Part shown: positions 1-6,766 of the stretch, one piece after another | Layout of the letters: each line of letters opens with the position of its first letter | How positions within the stretch are numbered: position 1 is the stretch's first letter | Source of the DNA: A07HB70 sp964512675 | GTDB taxonomy: Archaea > Halobacteriota > Halobacteria > Halobacteriales > Haloferacaceae | NCBI GenBank assembly: GCA_964512675.1 | Contig: CAZEJR010000030.1 | Location: forward strand, 1-19,943 | Direction: 5' to 3' | DNA length: 19,943 nt | Notes under the pieces: generated by a model | Told to the model about the DNA's origin: nothing | What the model saw: only the letters and a program-made list of their open reading frames with translations | Databases searched by the model: none | Translations under genes and position numbers: made by a program

Positions 1-737
1 ACGAGGGCGAGGCCGCCGAGGCGCTGGTCGCCCAGATCGAGGAGGTGTTCGGCGGGATCGACGAGTTCCTCGACCACGGTGACGTCCGCGCGAGCGTCGA
101 CGCCGAGGTCGAGCGGCTGCTGGCCGCCGCCGACGGCGAGACGCCGGTGGGCAAAAAGCGCCCGCGGCCGGACGTCCTGCGCGGCGTCACCCAGCGTATC
201 GACACCGGCTACGGGAAGCTCTACGTCAACATAAACGAGGACCCGGAGGGCAGGCAGCCGTTCGAGCTGTTCGCCAACATCGGCAACTCCGGCGGGTTCA
301 CGGCCTCGTTCACCGAGGCACTGGCCAAGACTATCTCGACGGCGCTGCGCTCGGGCGTCGACCCACACGAGATCGCCGACGAGCTTCAGGGCATCCGCTC
401 GCCGAAGGTGGCGTGGGACAAGGGCGAACAGATCAACTCCATCCCCGACGCCATCGGCACGGCCCTGCGGCGCTACCTCGACGGCGAGGTCGACAAGGCC
501 TACCCGCAGCAGCAGACGATCGACGAGGTGAGCGGCGAGGAGCAACGGGCCCGTGCCGACACGCCCGAGCCGGACGGCGGTGCGACCGTCGCAGCTGGCG
601 GCGAGACGGACGCCGGGACCGACGCGGCCGTCCTCGACGCCGGCGAGAACCCCGAGTGTCCCGACTGTGGGTCGCTCTCGTTGTACTACTCGGAGGGGTG
701 CAAGACCTGCGAGTCGTGTGGCTGGAGCGAGTGCTGA
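1..737 (+). CDS. nrdJ: Adenosylcobalamin-dependent (class II) ribonucleotide reductase, C-terminal part (5' end outside window)
   Basis: The reading frame is open from the first complete codon at base 3, so the gene begins upstream and only about 245 C-terminal residues are seen. The visible part has the tail layout of B12-dependent reductases, which convert ribonucleotides to deoxyribonucleotides in the cytoplasm. A segment starting GVTQRIDTGYGKLYV and continuing through FANIGNSGGFTASFTEAL and GIRSPK matches the TSCPD domain that follows the catalytic barrel. After an acidic low-complexity linker (about bases 520-640) comes a Cys-rich end with two CxxCG-type pairs and a final GWSEC (bases 655-734). 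In this family the terminal cysteines are thought to carry reducing equivalents or bind zinc. The GTG at 45 is internal and should not be taken as the start. Family assignment is firm; the symbol is the usual one for class II enzymes. Confidence 0.85.
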   Translation, partial: EGEAAEALVAQIEEVFGGIDEFLDHGDVRASVDAEVERLLAAADGETPVGKKRPRPDVLRGVTQRIDTGYGKLYVNINEDPEGRQPFELFANIGNSGGFTASFTEALAKTISTALRSGVDPHEIADELQGIRSPKVAWDKGEQINSIPDAIGTALRRYLDGEVDKAYPQQQTIDEVSGEEQRARADTPEPDGGATVAAGGETDAGTDAAVLDAGENPECPDCGSLSLYYSEGCKTCESCGWSEC

Positions 738-738
738 G

Positions 739-861
739 GTGAGCGACGCGGCGGCGGGCCGGCCCTGTCCGCTCTGCGGTCAGGCGATGGACCGCCGTCA
801 CTGCAAGTACGTCTGCCCGCGCCACGGCGTCGTCTACGACTGTAGCGACACCTTCTGGTAG
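739..861 (+). CDS. Small CPxCG-related zinc-finger protein (40 aa)
   Basis: This 40-residue ORF starts at GTG 739, one base after the stop of the reductase gene, so the two are probably cotranscribed and translationally coupled. It has two zinc-knuckle halves: CPLCG at residues 10-14 and a second set HCKYVCPRHG at residues 21-30, followed by a conserved-looking end YDCSDTFW. The composition fits the many very small one-domain zinc-finger proteins of haloarchaea. From memory, a family named after Haloferax volcanii HVO_2523 lies next to crtB in that genome, and this protein probably belongs to it, but I could not verify this. Its molecular role is unknown. It could bind nucleic acid or protein. 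Confidence 0.7.
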   Translation: MSDAAAGRPCPLCGQAMDRRHCKYVCPRHGVVYDCSDTFW

Positions 862-899
862 GGCAGATCCGCACGGCTGCGGCGCGAAGTCACGAACTG

Positions 900-906
900 T
901 TATAAT
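900..906 (+). promoter_or_regulatory. TATA box of the crtB transcript
   Basis: The heptamer TTATAAT stands out in very GC-rich surroundings. Its centre (903) is about 28 bases before an ATG at 932 and 73 bases before the crtB start at 976. An archaeal start site about 26-28 bases downstream would fall near 930, leaving a leader of roughly 45 bases before crtB. Confidence 0.6.
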
Positions 907-931
907 CGTGGCGCCACTCGTTTCGGTAGTG

Positions 932-982
932 ATGCCACGGGGGTACCACGGGTGTCACCGCCGGAGGAGTCCACGATGGTGA
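932..982 (+). CDS. Possible 16-codon leader ORF overlapping the crtB start
   Basis: The ORF reads MPRGYHGCHRRRSPRW and ends in TGA at 980-982, which overlaps the start codons of crtB (ATG 976, GTG 979) in another frame. Its ATG lies just where a leaderless transcript from the TATA box at 900-906 would begin. That makes it a candidate for a translated leader that couples to or controls crtB. The peptide is very basic, unlike normal haloarchaeal proteins, so any role would lie in the act of translation. It could equally be chance. Confidence 0.25.
   Translation: MPRGYHGCHRRRSPRW
963..969 (+). promoter_or_regulatory. Shine-Dalgarno site of crtB
   Basis: GGAGGAG lies six bases before ATG 976. 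It decides that start over the in-frame GTG at 952, which would place this ribosome-binding sequence inside the gene. Confidence 0.6.
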
Positions 983-1956
983 GTGACGACCGGATCGCCC
1001 GGAGCAAGGCGATCCAGCGCAAGACCGGTCGCACGTTCCACCTCGCAACCCGGGTTCTCCCCGAACGAGTTCGCCACGCGACCTACGTGCTCTACGGATT
1101 CTTTCGCGTCGCCGACGAGGTAGTCGACGACGTCGACCCGGCGACGACCGACCCGGCTGCCCAGCGCGCGACGCTCGAGCGCTTTCGCGACGCCGCCCTC
1201 GGCCGGCGCGAGGCAGCGAACGAGGTGATCGCCGCGTTTAGCGAGGTGCGCGAACGCGAGGGGATCGCCGACGAGGACGTCGACGCGTTCGTCGACGCGA
1301 TGCTCACCGACGTCGACACGGACCGCTACGAGACCTACGAGGACCTCGAGGCGTATATGGACGGCTCCGCCGCCGCGGTCGGGCGGATGATGACCGCGGT
1401 CATGAGCCCCGAAGACGAGGCGGCGGCGCTCCCGCACGCGACCGCGCTCGGCGAGGCGTTCCAGATGACGAACTTCGTCCGGGACGTCCGCGAGGACGTC
1501 GTCGAGCGCGACCGGATCTACCTCCCGGTCGAGACGCTGGAGACGTACGGTGTCTCGACCGAACAGGTACTCGATCTCGAGTTCTCGGAGTCGTTCGGCG
1601 ACGCGGTGCGCCACGAGGTGCGCCGGACCGAGCAGCTCTATCAGGAGGGTGTCGCGGGCATCGAGACGCTGCCGGACGACTGTCAGTTCGCCGTCACGCT
1701 CGCCGCCGTTCTCTACGCCGACCACCACCGGCTCGTCCGCAGCCTGGACTACGACGTGCTGTCGACGACGCCGGCGCTCTCCCGGCGCCGGAAGCTCTCG
1801 CTGTTTGCCCGCACCGCGCTCAACTGGGCCGTGCTGCGTGACCCCGAGGCCGTCTTCTACCGCGTCAGCGCCGTCCCCGCGAGCGCGGAGACCGAGGACG
1901 GGTCGGGAGCGACAGAGGCCAGCCGGAGCCTGCTCGACTGGCTCCCGACCCGGTAG
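976..1956 (+). CDS. crtB: Phytoene synthase (15-cis-phytoene synthase)
   Basis: This 326-residue protein belongs to the squalene/phytoene synthase family. It condenses two geranylgeranyl diphosphates head to head into phytoene, the first committed step of carotenoid synthesis. Both Mg-diphosphate binding Asp motifs are visible: DEVVD at residues 47-51, within GFFRVADEVVDD, and DVRED at 170-174, within the family signature QMTNFVRDVREDVVERDRIYLP region. Length is normal. I chose ATG 976 because GGAGGAG precedes it; GTG 952 is an in-frame alternative eight codons earlier. A TATA box at 900-906 supplies its own promoter. The gene converges on cruF, with only three bases between the two stop codons, and supplies phytoene for the bacterioruberin pathway encoded opposite. 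The lycopene-forming desaturase is not certain to be in this window. Confidence 0.95.
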   Translation: MVSDDRIARSKAIQRKTGRTFHLATRVLPERVRHATYVLYGFFRVADEVVDDVDPATTDPAAQRATLERFRDAALGRREAANEVIAAFSEVREREGIADEDVDAFVDAMLTDVDTDRYETYEDLEAYMDGSAAAVGRMMTAVMSPEDEAAALPHATALGEAFQMTNFVRDVREDVVERDRIYLPVETLETYGVSTEQVLDLEFSESFGDAVRHEVRRTEQLYQEGVAGIETLPDDCQFAVTLAAVLYADHHRLVRSLDYDVLSTTPALSRRRKLSLFARTALNWAVLRDPEAVFYRVSAVPASAETEDGSGATEASRSLLDWLPTR

Positions 1957-1959
1957 GCG

Positions 1960-2874
1960 CTAAGAGCGGAACACGTCCGCGTCGAACCGGTCTGCCCGCA
2001 CCAGTCCGAGGCCGAACAGTACGGCGACTGCGACGGGAACGGGATTCCCGAACCAGGCGTTGACGCCCGCCCAGAGCAGGACGAACGAGACGAGGTCGTC
2101 GAGCGCGAACTCACAGCCCGCGAGACGGTCGAGCAGAGCCGTCCGGGCGAACGCGCGGTCCAGGGCGCCGACGGCGACGGCTGCCGACAGCACCCACCCG
2201 AGGTAGTTCTGTGCCGGCACACCGTAGTACGGCCCGCCGGCGACGTACGACCAGAAGCCGAGCGACACCGCGCCGGGGTCCAGGACGAGGTCCATCGCGA
2301 CGACGGCGGCGACGGTGACGGGGAGACGCACCGCAGCCGACCGCGCCCGGTCGCCGAGGAGGAGCAGACAGAGCAGGTAGCCGTTCGCGACGAGCGGAAT
2401 AAAGAACACGGGGAGCCCGACGGGGACGCTGCCGACGGTCGGGCCGAGGCTCGCGCCGTAGGCGAACTCGCCGTACGGCCAGCCGGTGTGGATCCCGACG
2501 TACTCGACGAGGTACGCGTAGGCGGCGAGCGCGGCGACCCATCCGGCGGCGCGCCGGTCGAGCAGCGGCGCGAGACCGACGAGCAGCGGGGCGCGCATCA
2601 CCACGACGCCGGCCAGCACGAGCAGCGGGTTGAACGCGAGGGCGCGGCCCGCCGCACGGCCCGCCTCGGCGGCGCCGACGGGGGCGAGCGCAGCCCCGAG
2701 GACCGCCGCCGGCAGTCCCTCCGCGCTGGCGACGAGGAGGACGGCGCCGACGGCGGGAAAGAGGACGGCGATAGTGAAGCGGTTCGCACGCACGACGCCG
2801 TCGAGGCGCGCCTCGACGGCCCGGCGGTCGCCCGCCGCGACGGCGCGCGCGAGGCCGGCGGCCTCGTCAGCCAT
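1960..2874 (-). CDS. cruF: Bisanhydrobacterioruberin hydratase CruF (carotenoid biosynthesis membrane protein)
   Basis: The 304-residue protein has about seven or eight hydrophobic helices and a soluble N-terminal stretch of about 30 residues. The segments HTGWPYGEFAYG, LGPTVGSVPVGLPVFF, AMDLVLDPGAVSLGFW and GGPYYGVPAQNYLGW are characteristic of the CruF/DUF422 family. In haloarchaea this enzyme adds water to the C50 carotenoid bisanhydrobacterioruberin, giving the tertiary hydroxyls of bacterioruberin, the red membrane pigment. It is the last gene of the crtD-lyeJ-cruF operon, and its ATG overlaps the 3' end of lyeJ by eight bases, so translation is probably coupled. The gene order matches the cluster characterised in Haloarcula japonica. 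The assignment rests on motifs plus context. Confidence 0.92.
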   Translation of the reverse strand: MADEAAGLARAVAAGDRRAVEARLDGVVRANRFTIAVLFPAVGAVLLVASAEGLPAAVLGAALAPVGAAEAGRAAGRALAFNPLLVLAGVVVMRAPLLVGLAPLLDRRAAGWVAALAAYAYLVEYVGIHTGWPYGEFAYGASLGPTVGSVPVGLPVFFIPLVANGYLLCLLLLGDRARSAAVRLPVTVAAVVAMDLVLDPGAVSLGFWSYVAGGPYYGVPAQNYLGWVLSAAVAVGALDRAFARTALLDRLAGCEFALDDLVSFVLLWAGVNAWFGNPVPVAVAVLFGLGLVRADRFDADVFRS

Positions 2875-3769
2875 AGACGACGAGCCAGAGGCCGCCGAGC
2901 GTCATGAGCGTCCCGACGGCGGTGTTGAGCGCCGGGTACCACCAGTACGCCCGGTCGACGTCGATACCGGAGCCGTAGACTCCGAGCAGGACGACGGGGT
3001 ACGAGAGCAGGAGCACCCCGAGACGGGTGTCGAGCGCCGCGAACAGCAGCGCCGACGCCAGCCAGAGCGCACCGCAGTAGACGAACGACCAGTCGTGGCC
3101 GAAGACGGTGGCCGTCGTCTCGATGCCGGCGCGTCGGTCCGGTTCGATGTCGGGGATAGCCGAGAACGTGTGCATCGCCATCGTCCACGCCCACCCGCCG
3201 ACGAGCGCCAGAAGCGGCGGCGGCGACCCGGCGACGGCCGCGTACGTCGCCGCGCCGGGCAGGACGTACAGTCCGTTCGAGATCGAGTCGAGAAGCGGCG
3301 TGGTCTTGAGCCGGAACGGCGGAGCGCTGTACTGGACACCGAGGAGGAAGAACCCGGCGAGATAGCCCCACGCGACCGGCGGGAGGACGGCGAACAGCGC
3401 CAGCCCCGCCAGCCCGCAGCCGGCGACGCTCACGACGACGACCCGGTCGCCGTGGAACCGGACCTCCTTGTCCTCCTTCTTCGGGTTCTCGACGTCGACG
3501 TCGGCGTCGAACACGTCGTTGATACCGTACAGGAGGACGTTCGCCGGCAGGAGAAAGTACACGAACAGACCGAGCGACAGCGGCGTGAACAGGTCACCGA
3601 CCGTCTCTGCGGCGAACGCGACGGCGACGACGACGGGGCCGGCGAGGTAGAGCCAGAACCGGGGGCGAGAGAGCTTCAGGAGGTAGCGCGCCCGGTCGAT
3701 GACACCCCGGACCCCCGTTCCGGCGGCCTCCGCGCTCGCGCCCGCCGTCGTACCGTCCGCGTCGACCAT
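2867..3769 (-). CDS. lyeJ: Lycopene elongase/hydratase LyeJ (UbiA-family prenyltransferase)
   Basis: This 300-residue membrane prenyltransferase shows both Asp-rich motifs of the UbiA superfamily: NDVFDADVD at residues 84-92 and DIEPD at 207-211. About eight or nine membrane helices surround them. In haloarchaea LyeJ transfers dimethylallyl units to the ends of lycopene-type C40 carotenoids and hydrates them, committing the pathway to C50 bacterioruberin. The start ATG comes one base after the crtD stop, and the gene end overlaps cruF, giving a compact three-gene operon. The position between crtD and cruF separates it from UbiA relatives such as menaquinone or archaeol synthases, which share the motifs. 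Confidence 0.93.
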   Translation of the reverse strand: MVDADGTTAGASAEAAGTGVRGVIDRARYLLKLSRPRFWLYLAGPVVVAVAFAAETVGDLFTPLSLGLFVYFLLPANVLLYGINDVFDADVDVENPKKEDKEVRFHGDRVVVVSVAGCGLAGLALFAVLPPVAWGYLAGFFLLGVQYSAPPFRLKTTPLLDSISNGLYVLPGAATYAAVAGSPPPLLALVGGWAWTMAMHTFSAIPDIEPDRRAGIETTATVFGHDWSFVYCGALWLASALLFAALDTRLGVLLLSYPVVLLGVYGSGIDVDRAYWWYPALNTAVGTLMTLGGLWLVVYG

Positions 3770-3770
3770 C

Positions 3771-5327
3771 TCAGTCGGAGCGTGCCGCGACCGTCGGGAG
3801 GGGGTCGGCGACGAGGTCTCGCGCCATCCGTTCGGCGGTCAGCTGGCCGCTGATCAGACACATCGGCACACCGATGCCCGGGGTGGTGAACGCGCCCGAG
3901 AAGTAGAGGCCGTCGACGGCCTCCGAGGCGTGCGGCGGGCGAAAGAGCGCGGTCTGGCGGAGCGTGTGCGCGAGGCCAAGCGCCGTCCCTTTCGTGGCGT
4001 TGTAGCGCGACGCGAAGTCGGAGACACAGAACGACTCCTCGACGACGATCCGGTCGCGCAGGTCGACGCCGGTGTTGTCGGCGATGTCGGCGAGGACGAG
4101 GTCCCGGTAGGACTCGCGGAGCTCCGGACCGTCGTCCAGTCCGGGGGCGACCGGGACGAGAGCGAACAGGTTCGAGTGGCCCTCCGGCGCGACCGACGGG
4201 TCCGTCTCGCTCGGCACGCAGAGGTAGTACGCGGGGTCGTCGGGCCAGGCCGGGTCGTCGAAGATGGCCGCGAAGTGGTCGTCCCAGTTCTCCGGGAGAA
4301 CGAGCGTGTGGTGTTCAAGCTCGTCGACCGGGCCCTCGACGCCGAGGTAGAGCAGGAACGCCGAGGGCGCGTACGTCCGGGAGTCCCAGTAGTCGGCGTC
4401 GTACTGTCGCTTCTCCGGCGAGAGGAGCTCCTGTTCGGTGTAGGCGTAGTCGGCGTTCGACACCACGAGGTCCGGGAAGTAGTCCGTCTGGCCCGTCGCC
4501 ACCCGGAACCCGCCCTTGCGGCCGCGGATGGCCTCGACGGGGTCGCCGGTGCGGTAGGTGACGCCGAGCTCCCGGCCGAGGTCGGCGACGCCGTCGACGA
4601 CCGCCGCCAGTCCGCCGTCCGGGTAGTGGACGCCGAGATTGAAGTCGACGTGGCTCATCAGGTTGTACAGCGCGGGGGTGTTGTGCGGCGACCCGCCGAG
4701 GAAGACGAGCGAGTACTGGACGATCTGCTGGAGCTTGGGGCTGTCGAAGTAGTCCTCGACGTGGTCCTGCATCGACCCGACGAGCGAGAGTCCACGGGCG
4801 TTTCGCGCCACGTCGAGGTCGGCGTAGTCCCCCAGGCTGGCGCGGTCCTCGTAGACGAAGTGCTCCATCCCGATCCGGTAGTTCTCCTCCGACTTGCTGA
4901 GATATTCGCGCAGAGCCTCGCCCGCGCCGGACTCGTAGGACTCGAACGTCTCGACGTTCCGCTCGAAGTCGGCGTGGAGGTCGACCTGATCGCCGTCCTT
5001 GAAGAAGATGCGGTAGTGCGGGTCGAGGCGAGAGAGCGTGTAGTAGTCCGCGACGTCCCGGCCGAAGTGTGCGAAGAAGTCCTCGAACACGTCGGGCATC
5101 AGATACCACGACGGCCCCATGTCGAACCGGAAGCCGTCCCGCTCTAAGGTGCTGGCGCGTCCGCCGAGCTGGTCGTTGCGTTCCACGAGAGTCACGTCGG
5201 CGCCGGCGTCGGCGAGGTAGCAGGCCGTCGAGAGGCCGCCGAACCCGCCGCCGATGACGACGACGCGGCTCCCGGCGACGGCAGAGAGGTCGTCGACTGT
5301 ATTCAGTCCGTCGTCGGCGACTGACAT
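3771..5327 (-). CDS. crtD: Carotenoid 3,4-desaturase CrtD (phytoene desaturase/CrtI family)
   Basis: The protein is a 518-residue FAD-dependent carotenoid desaturase. The N-terminal dinucleotide fold is at residues 22-31 (VVVIGGGFGG), followed by VTLVERNDQLGGRA and MGPSWYLMPDVF. The C-terminal FAD signature GLYFSGAFTTPGIGVP lies near residues 480-495. CrtI-family members desaturate phytoene or, in the C50 pathway, introduce the 3,4 double bonds. Placement directly before lyeJ and cruF argues for the CrtD role, but activity toward phytoene cannot be excluded from sequence. The frame stays open upstream to 5492. I chose ATG 5327 because the FAD fold begins 20 residues later and a TTTATA element lies about 26 bases before it, indicating a leaderless transcript. 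The Arg-rich upstream extension is not protein-like. Confidence 0.93.
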   Translation of the reverse strand: MSVADDGLNTVDDLSAVAGSRVVVIGGGFGGLSTACYLADAGADVTLVERNDQLGGRASTLERDGFRFDMGPSWYLMPDVFEDFFAHFGRDVADYYTLSRLDPHYRIFFKDGDQVDLHADFERNVETFESYESGAGEALREYLSKSEENYRIGMEHFVYEDRASLGDYADLDVARNARGLSLVGSMQDHVEDYFDSPKLQQIVQYSLVFLGGSPHNTPALYNLMSHVDFNLGVHYPDGGLAAVVDGVADLGRELGVTYRTGDPVEAIRGRKGGFRVATGQTDYFPDLVVSNADYAYTEQELLSPEKRQYDADYWDSRTYAPSAFLLYLGVEGPVDELEHHTLVLPENWDDHFAAIFDDPAWPDDPAYYLCVPSETDPSVAPEGHSNLFALVPVAPGLDDGPELRESYRDLVLADIADNTGVDLRDRIVVEESFCVSDFASRYNATKGTALGLAHTLRQTALFRPPHASEAVDGLYFSGAFTTPGIGVPMCLISGQLTAERMARDLVADPLPTVAARSD

Positions 5328-5350
5328 ACCCTCCGTTGGGGCGGTTCCGG

Positions 5351-5356
5351 TATAAA
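5351..5356 (-). promoter_or_regulatory. TATA box of the crtD-lyeJ-cruF operon
   Basis: TTTATA on the minus strand is centred about 26 bases before ATG 5327 in otherwise GC-rich sequence. This is the spacing expected when transcription starts at or next to the start codon. No other A/T-rich element is seen before lyeJ or cruF, so this promoter probably drives all three genes. Confidence 0.65.
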
Positions 5357-5588
5357 CGTCGTGAACGGCGCGCGGCAGCCGAGGAACGGCCCGCGAGACC
5401 GAGGTGGCACGGGCAGCGGGGCGCACCACGGCGGACGCGTCGGCGACGCGAGTCGAACGCCTGCGGCAGTCCTCGCGGCGGGTGGCGACCACGTCTCGCG
5501 CCGCCCCGGCGGCGGTCGGAGCCGACGGGGTGGGGATCGGCTACCGGGCGCGGCAGTGGGCGACACGCCGAGGTCCCACCGGCAGGAC

Positions 5589-5595
5589 TATTAAG
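5589..5595 (+). promoter_or_regulatory. TATA-like element of the ZIP-like gene
   Basis: TATTAAG is centred 25 bases before GTG 5617 and supports a leaderless start there. Confidence 0.5.
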
Positions 5596-5616
5596 CCGAC
5601 CGAGCGATTTAGTAAC

Positions 5617-6468
5617 GTGACCACGAACGAGCTGCGGGCGGGCGCCAGACGGCCCGCGGTCGCGGGCGGGCTCGCGACGCTCGCGCTCGTCGGCGCGACG
5701 GCGCTGGCGACGAGCGCCGGTCGGACGGCACTCGTCGTCGTCGCGTGGGCCGCCTTCTTGGCGATGGCCGGCGCCGCGCCGCTCGGAGCGCGGGCGGGCG
5801 AGACACCGAGCGCGAGCGCGCTGGTCTGGGGGTACGGGCTGGCGAGCGGCGCGATGGTGACGAGCGCCGCCGTCTTTCTCGTCCCGACGGCGGTCGGTCA
5901 CCACCCGCAGTGGGGTGGGTTCGGCGTCGCGCTCGGCCTCGTCGTCGGCTTCGCCGCCCACACCGTCGGCCACCGGCTGTCCCACGTCGCGCTCCCGGTG
6001 GATCGCACCGTCGTGGAGCTGACCGCCCACGCCGTCGCCGCCGGCGTCGTCATCGGCGTCGTCTACGGGAACATGGCGGTCGGGGCGCTGCTCGGTCTCG
6101 CCGTCGTCTCACACAAGGCGCCGGCGGGCTACGCAGCGGCGACGCGGCTCGCCCGCTCGGCGACACACTGGTCGGTGCTGCTCGTCCCCGCCGCAGGCGT
6201 CGGCGTCGCCGGCGTCGCGGCTGCGACGGTGGCGCTCCCGGCCGGCGGCGCGGTCCGGGGCGTGGTATTCGGCTTTGCCGCCGGCGTCTTCCTCCACGTC
6301 GCGATGGACTTCCTGCCCCGATGCGAACTCGGGAGCGAGGTCCACGAGGCGCTGGCGGAGGACGACCACGCGCTCTTAGACCGGCTGCGGAACCACGCCG
6401 TCGCCAGCACCACCCTCGGCGGGCTGGCGGTGTTCGTCGGGTGGCTCGTGGTCAGCCCAGTCGTCTGA
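5617..6468 (+). CDS. ZIP-family-like membrane protein with altered metal site
   Basis: This 283-residue protein has about eight hydrophobic helices in the ZIP (zinc/iron permease) pattern. Helix signatures of the family are recognisable: LTAHAVAAG at residues 136-143, SHKAPAG at 165-171 and GFAAGVFLHVAMDFLP at 219-234. In bacterial ZIPs the first two usually read HNxPEG, with Glu binding the metal. Here both Glu positions are Ala and only the His residues remain, so transport of Zn/Fe is doubtful, or substrate or mechanism differ. HxxxD at 227-231 is kept. The N-terminal half (residues 1-125) is Ala/Gly/Val-rich, with HTVGHRLSH at 115-123 as a possible cytoplasmic His loop. GTG 5617 was chosen for its TATA-like element; the frame is open farther upstream but not protein-like. 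It converges with the next gene, overlapping by 17 bases. Confidence 0.7.
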   Translation: MTTNELRAGARRPAVAGGLATLALVGATALATSAGRTALVVVAWAAFLAMAGAAPLGARAGETPSASALVWGYGLASGAMVTSAAVFLVPTAVGHHPQWGGFGVALGLVVGFAAHTVGHRLSHVALPVDRTVVELTAHAVAAGVVIGVVYGNMAVGALLGLAVVSHKAPAGYAAATRLARSATHWSVLLVPAAGVGVAGVAAATVALPAGGAVRGVVFGFAAGVFLHVAMDFLPRCELGSEVHEALAEDDHALLDRLRNHAVASTTLGGLAVFVGWLVVSPVV

Positions 6469-6766
6469 TCTGTCTGACCAGCCCCGCACTCACCATCAAG
6501 AGGACGACCAGGTCGAACGCCGCCGAGACGACGGGTCGAAACTCCGGCGACGTCCACGTCCGGATCGCTCCTTGTGCCGAGGTGTAGAACCCGACTGCGG
6601 CGACGAGGGCGAATATCGCCAGCCCCACGAGGAGCAGGTAGTCGAGGCCGCGCCGGACCCGGTCGGCGGTCGGCGCGTCCGCCCGGTCGGCTGGCCGTTC
6701 TGTTGCGTCGTCCGTCCGGTCGGCCCGTGGCCGGCTCGTCTCGTCTGCCGTGTTGTCGTCACTCAT
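6452..6766 (-). CDS. Small two-helix membrane protein of unknown function
   Basis: The 104-residue protein begins with about 38 hydrophilic residues rich in Asp, Arg, Thr and Ala, followed by two hydrophobic segments. The first is around residues 43-65 (LDYLLLVGLAIFALVAAVGF) and the second around 80-98 (AAFDLVVLLMVSAGLV). It ends in RQIRRLG. Its ATG overlaps the stop codon region of the PGF-CTERM gene by eight bases, so the two are probably translationally coupled and may act together at the membrane. I do not recognise a family. Its 3' end overlaps the convergent ZIP-like gene by 17 bases. Confidence 0.65.
   Translation of the reverse strand: MSDDNTADETSRPRADRTDDATERPADRADAPTADRVRRGLDYLLLVGLAIFALVAAVGFYTSAQGAIRTWTSPEFRPVVSAAFDLVVLLMVSAGLVRQIRRLG

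Noticed and set aside
2630..5147. Long plus-strand open frames (407 and 482 codons) opposite cruF, lyeJ and crtD
   Set aside because: They are antisense to well-recognised enzymes and consist of Arg/Glu/Val-rich text without domains. Long antisense frames are expected in very GC-rich DNA.
5328..5616. Open frames on both strands between crtD and the ZIP-like gene, including N-terminal extensions of both
   Set aside because: Translations are Arg/Ala/Gly-rich with no homology signal. TATA-like elements place the true starts at 5327 and 5617, so this looks like an ordinary divergent intergenic region.
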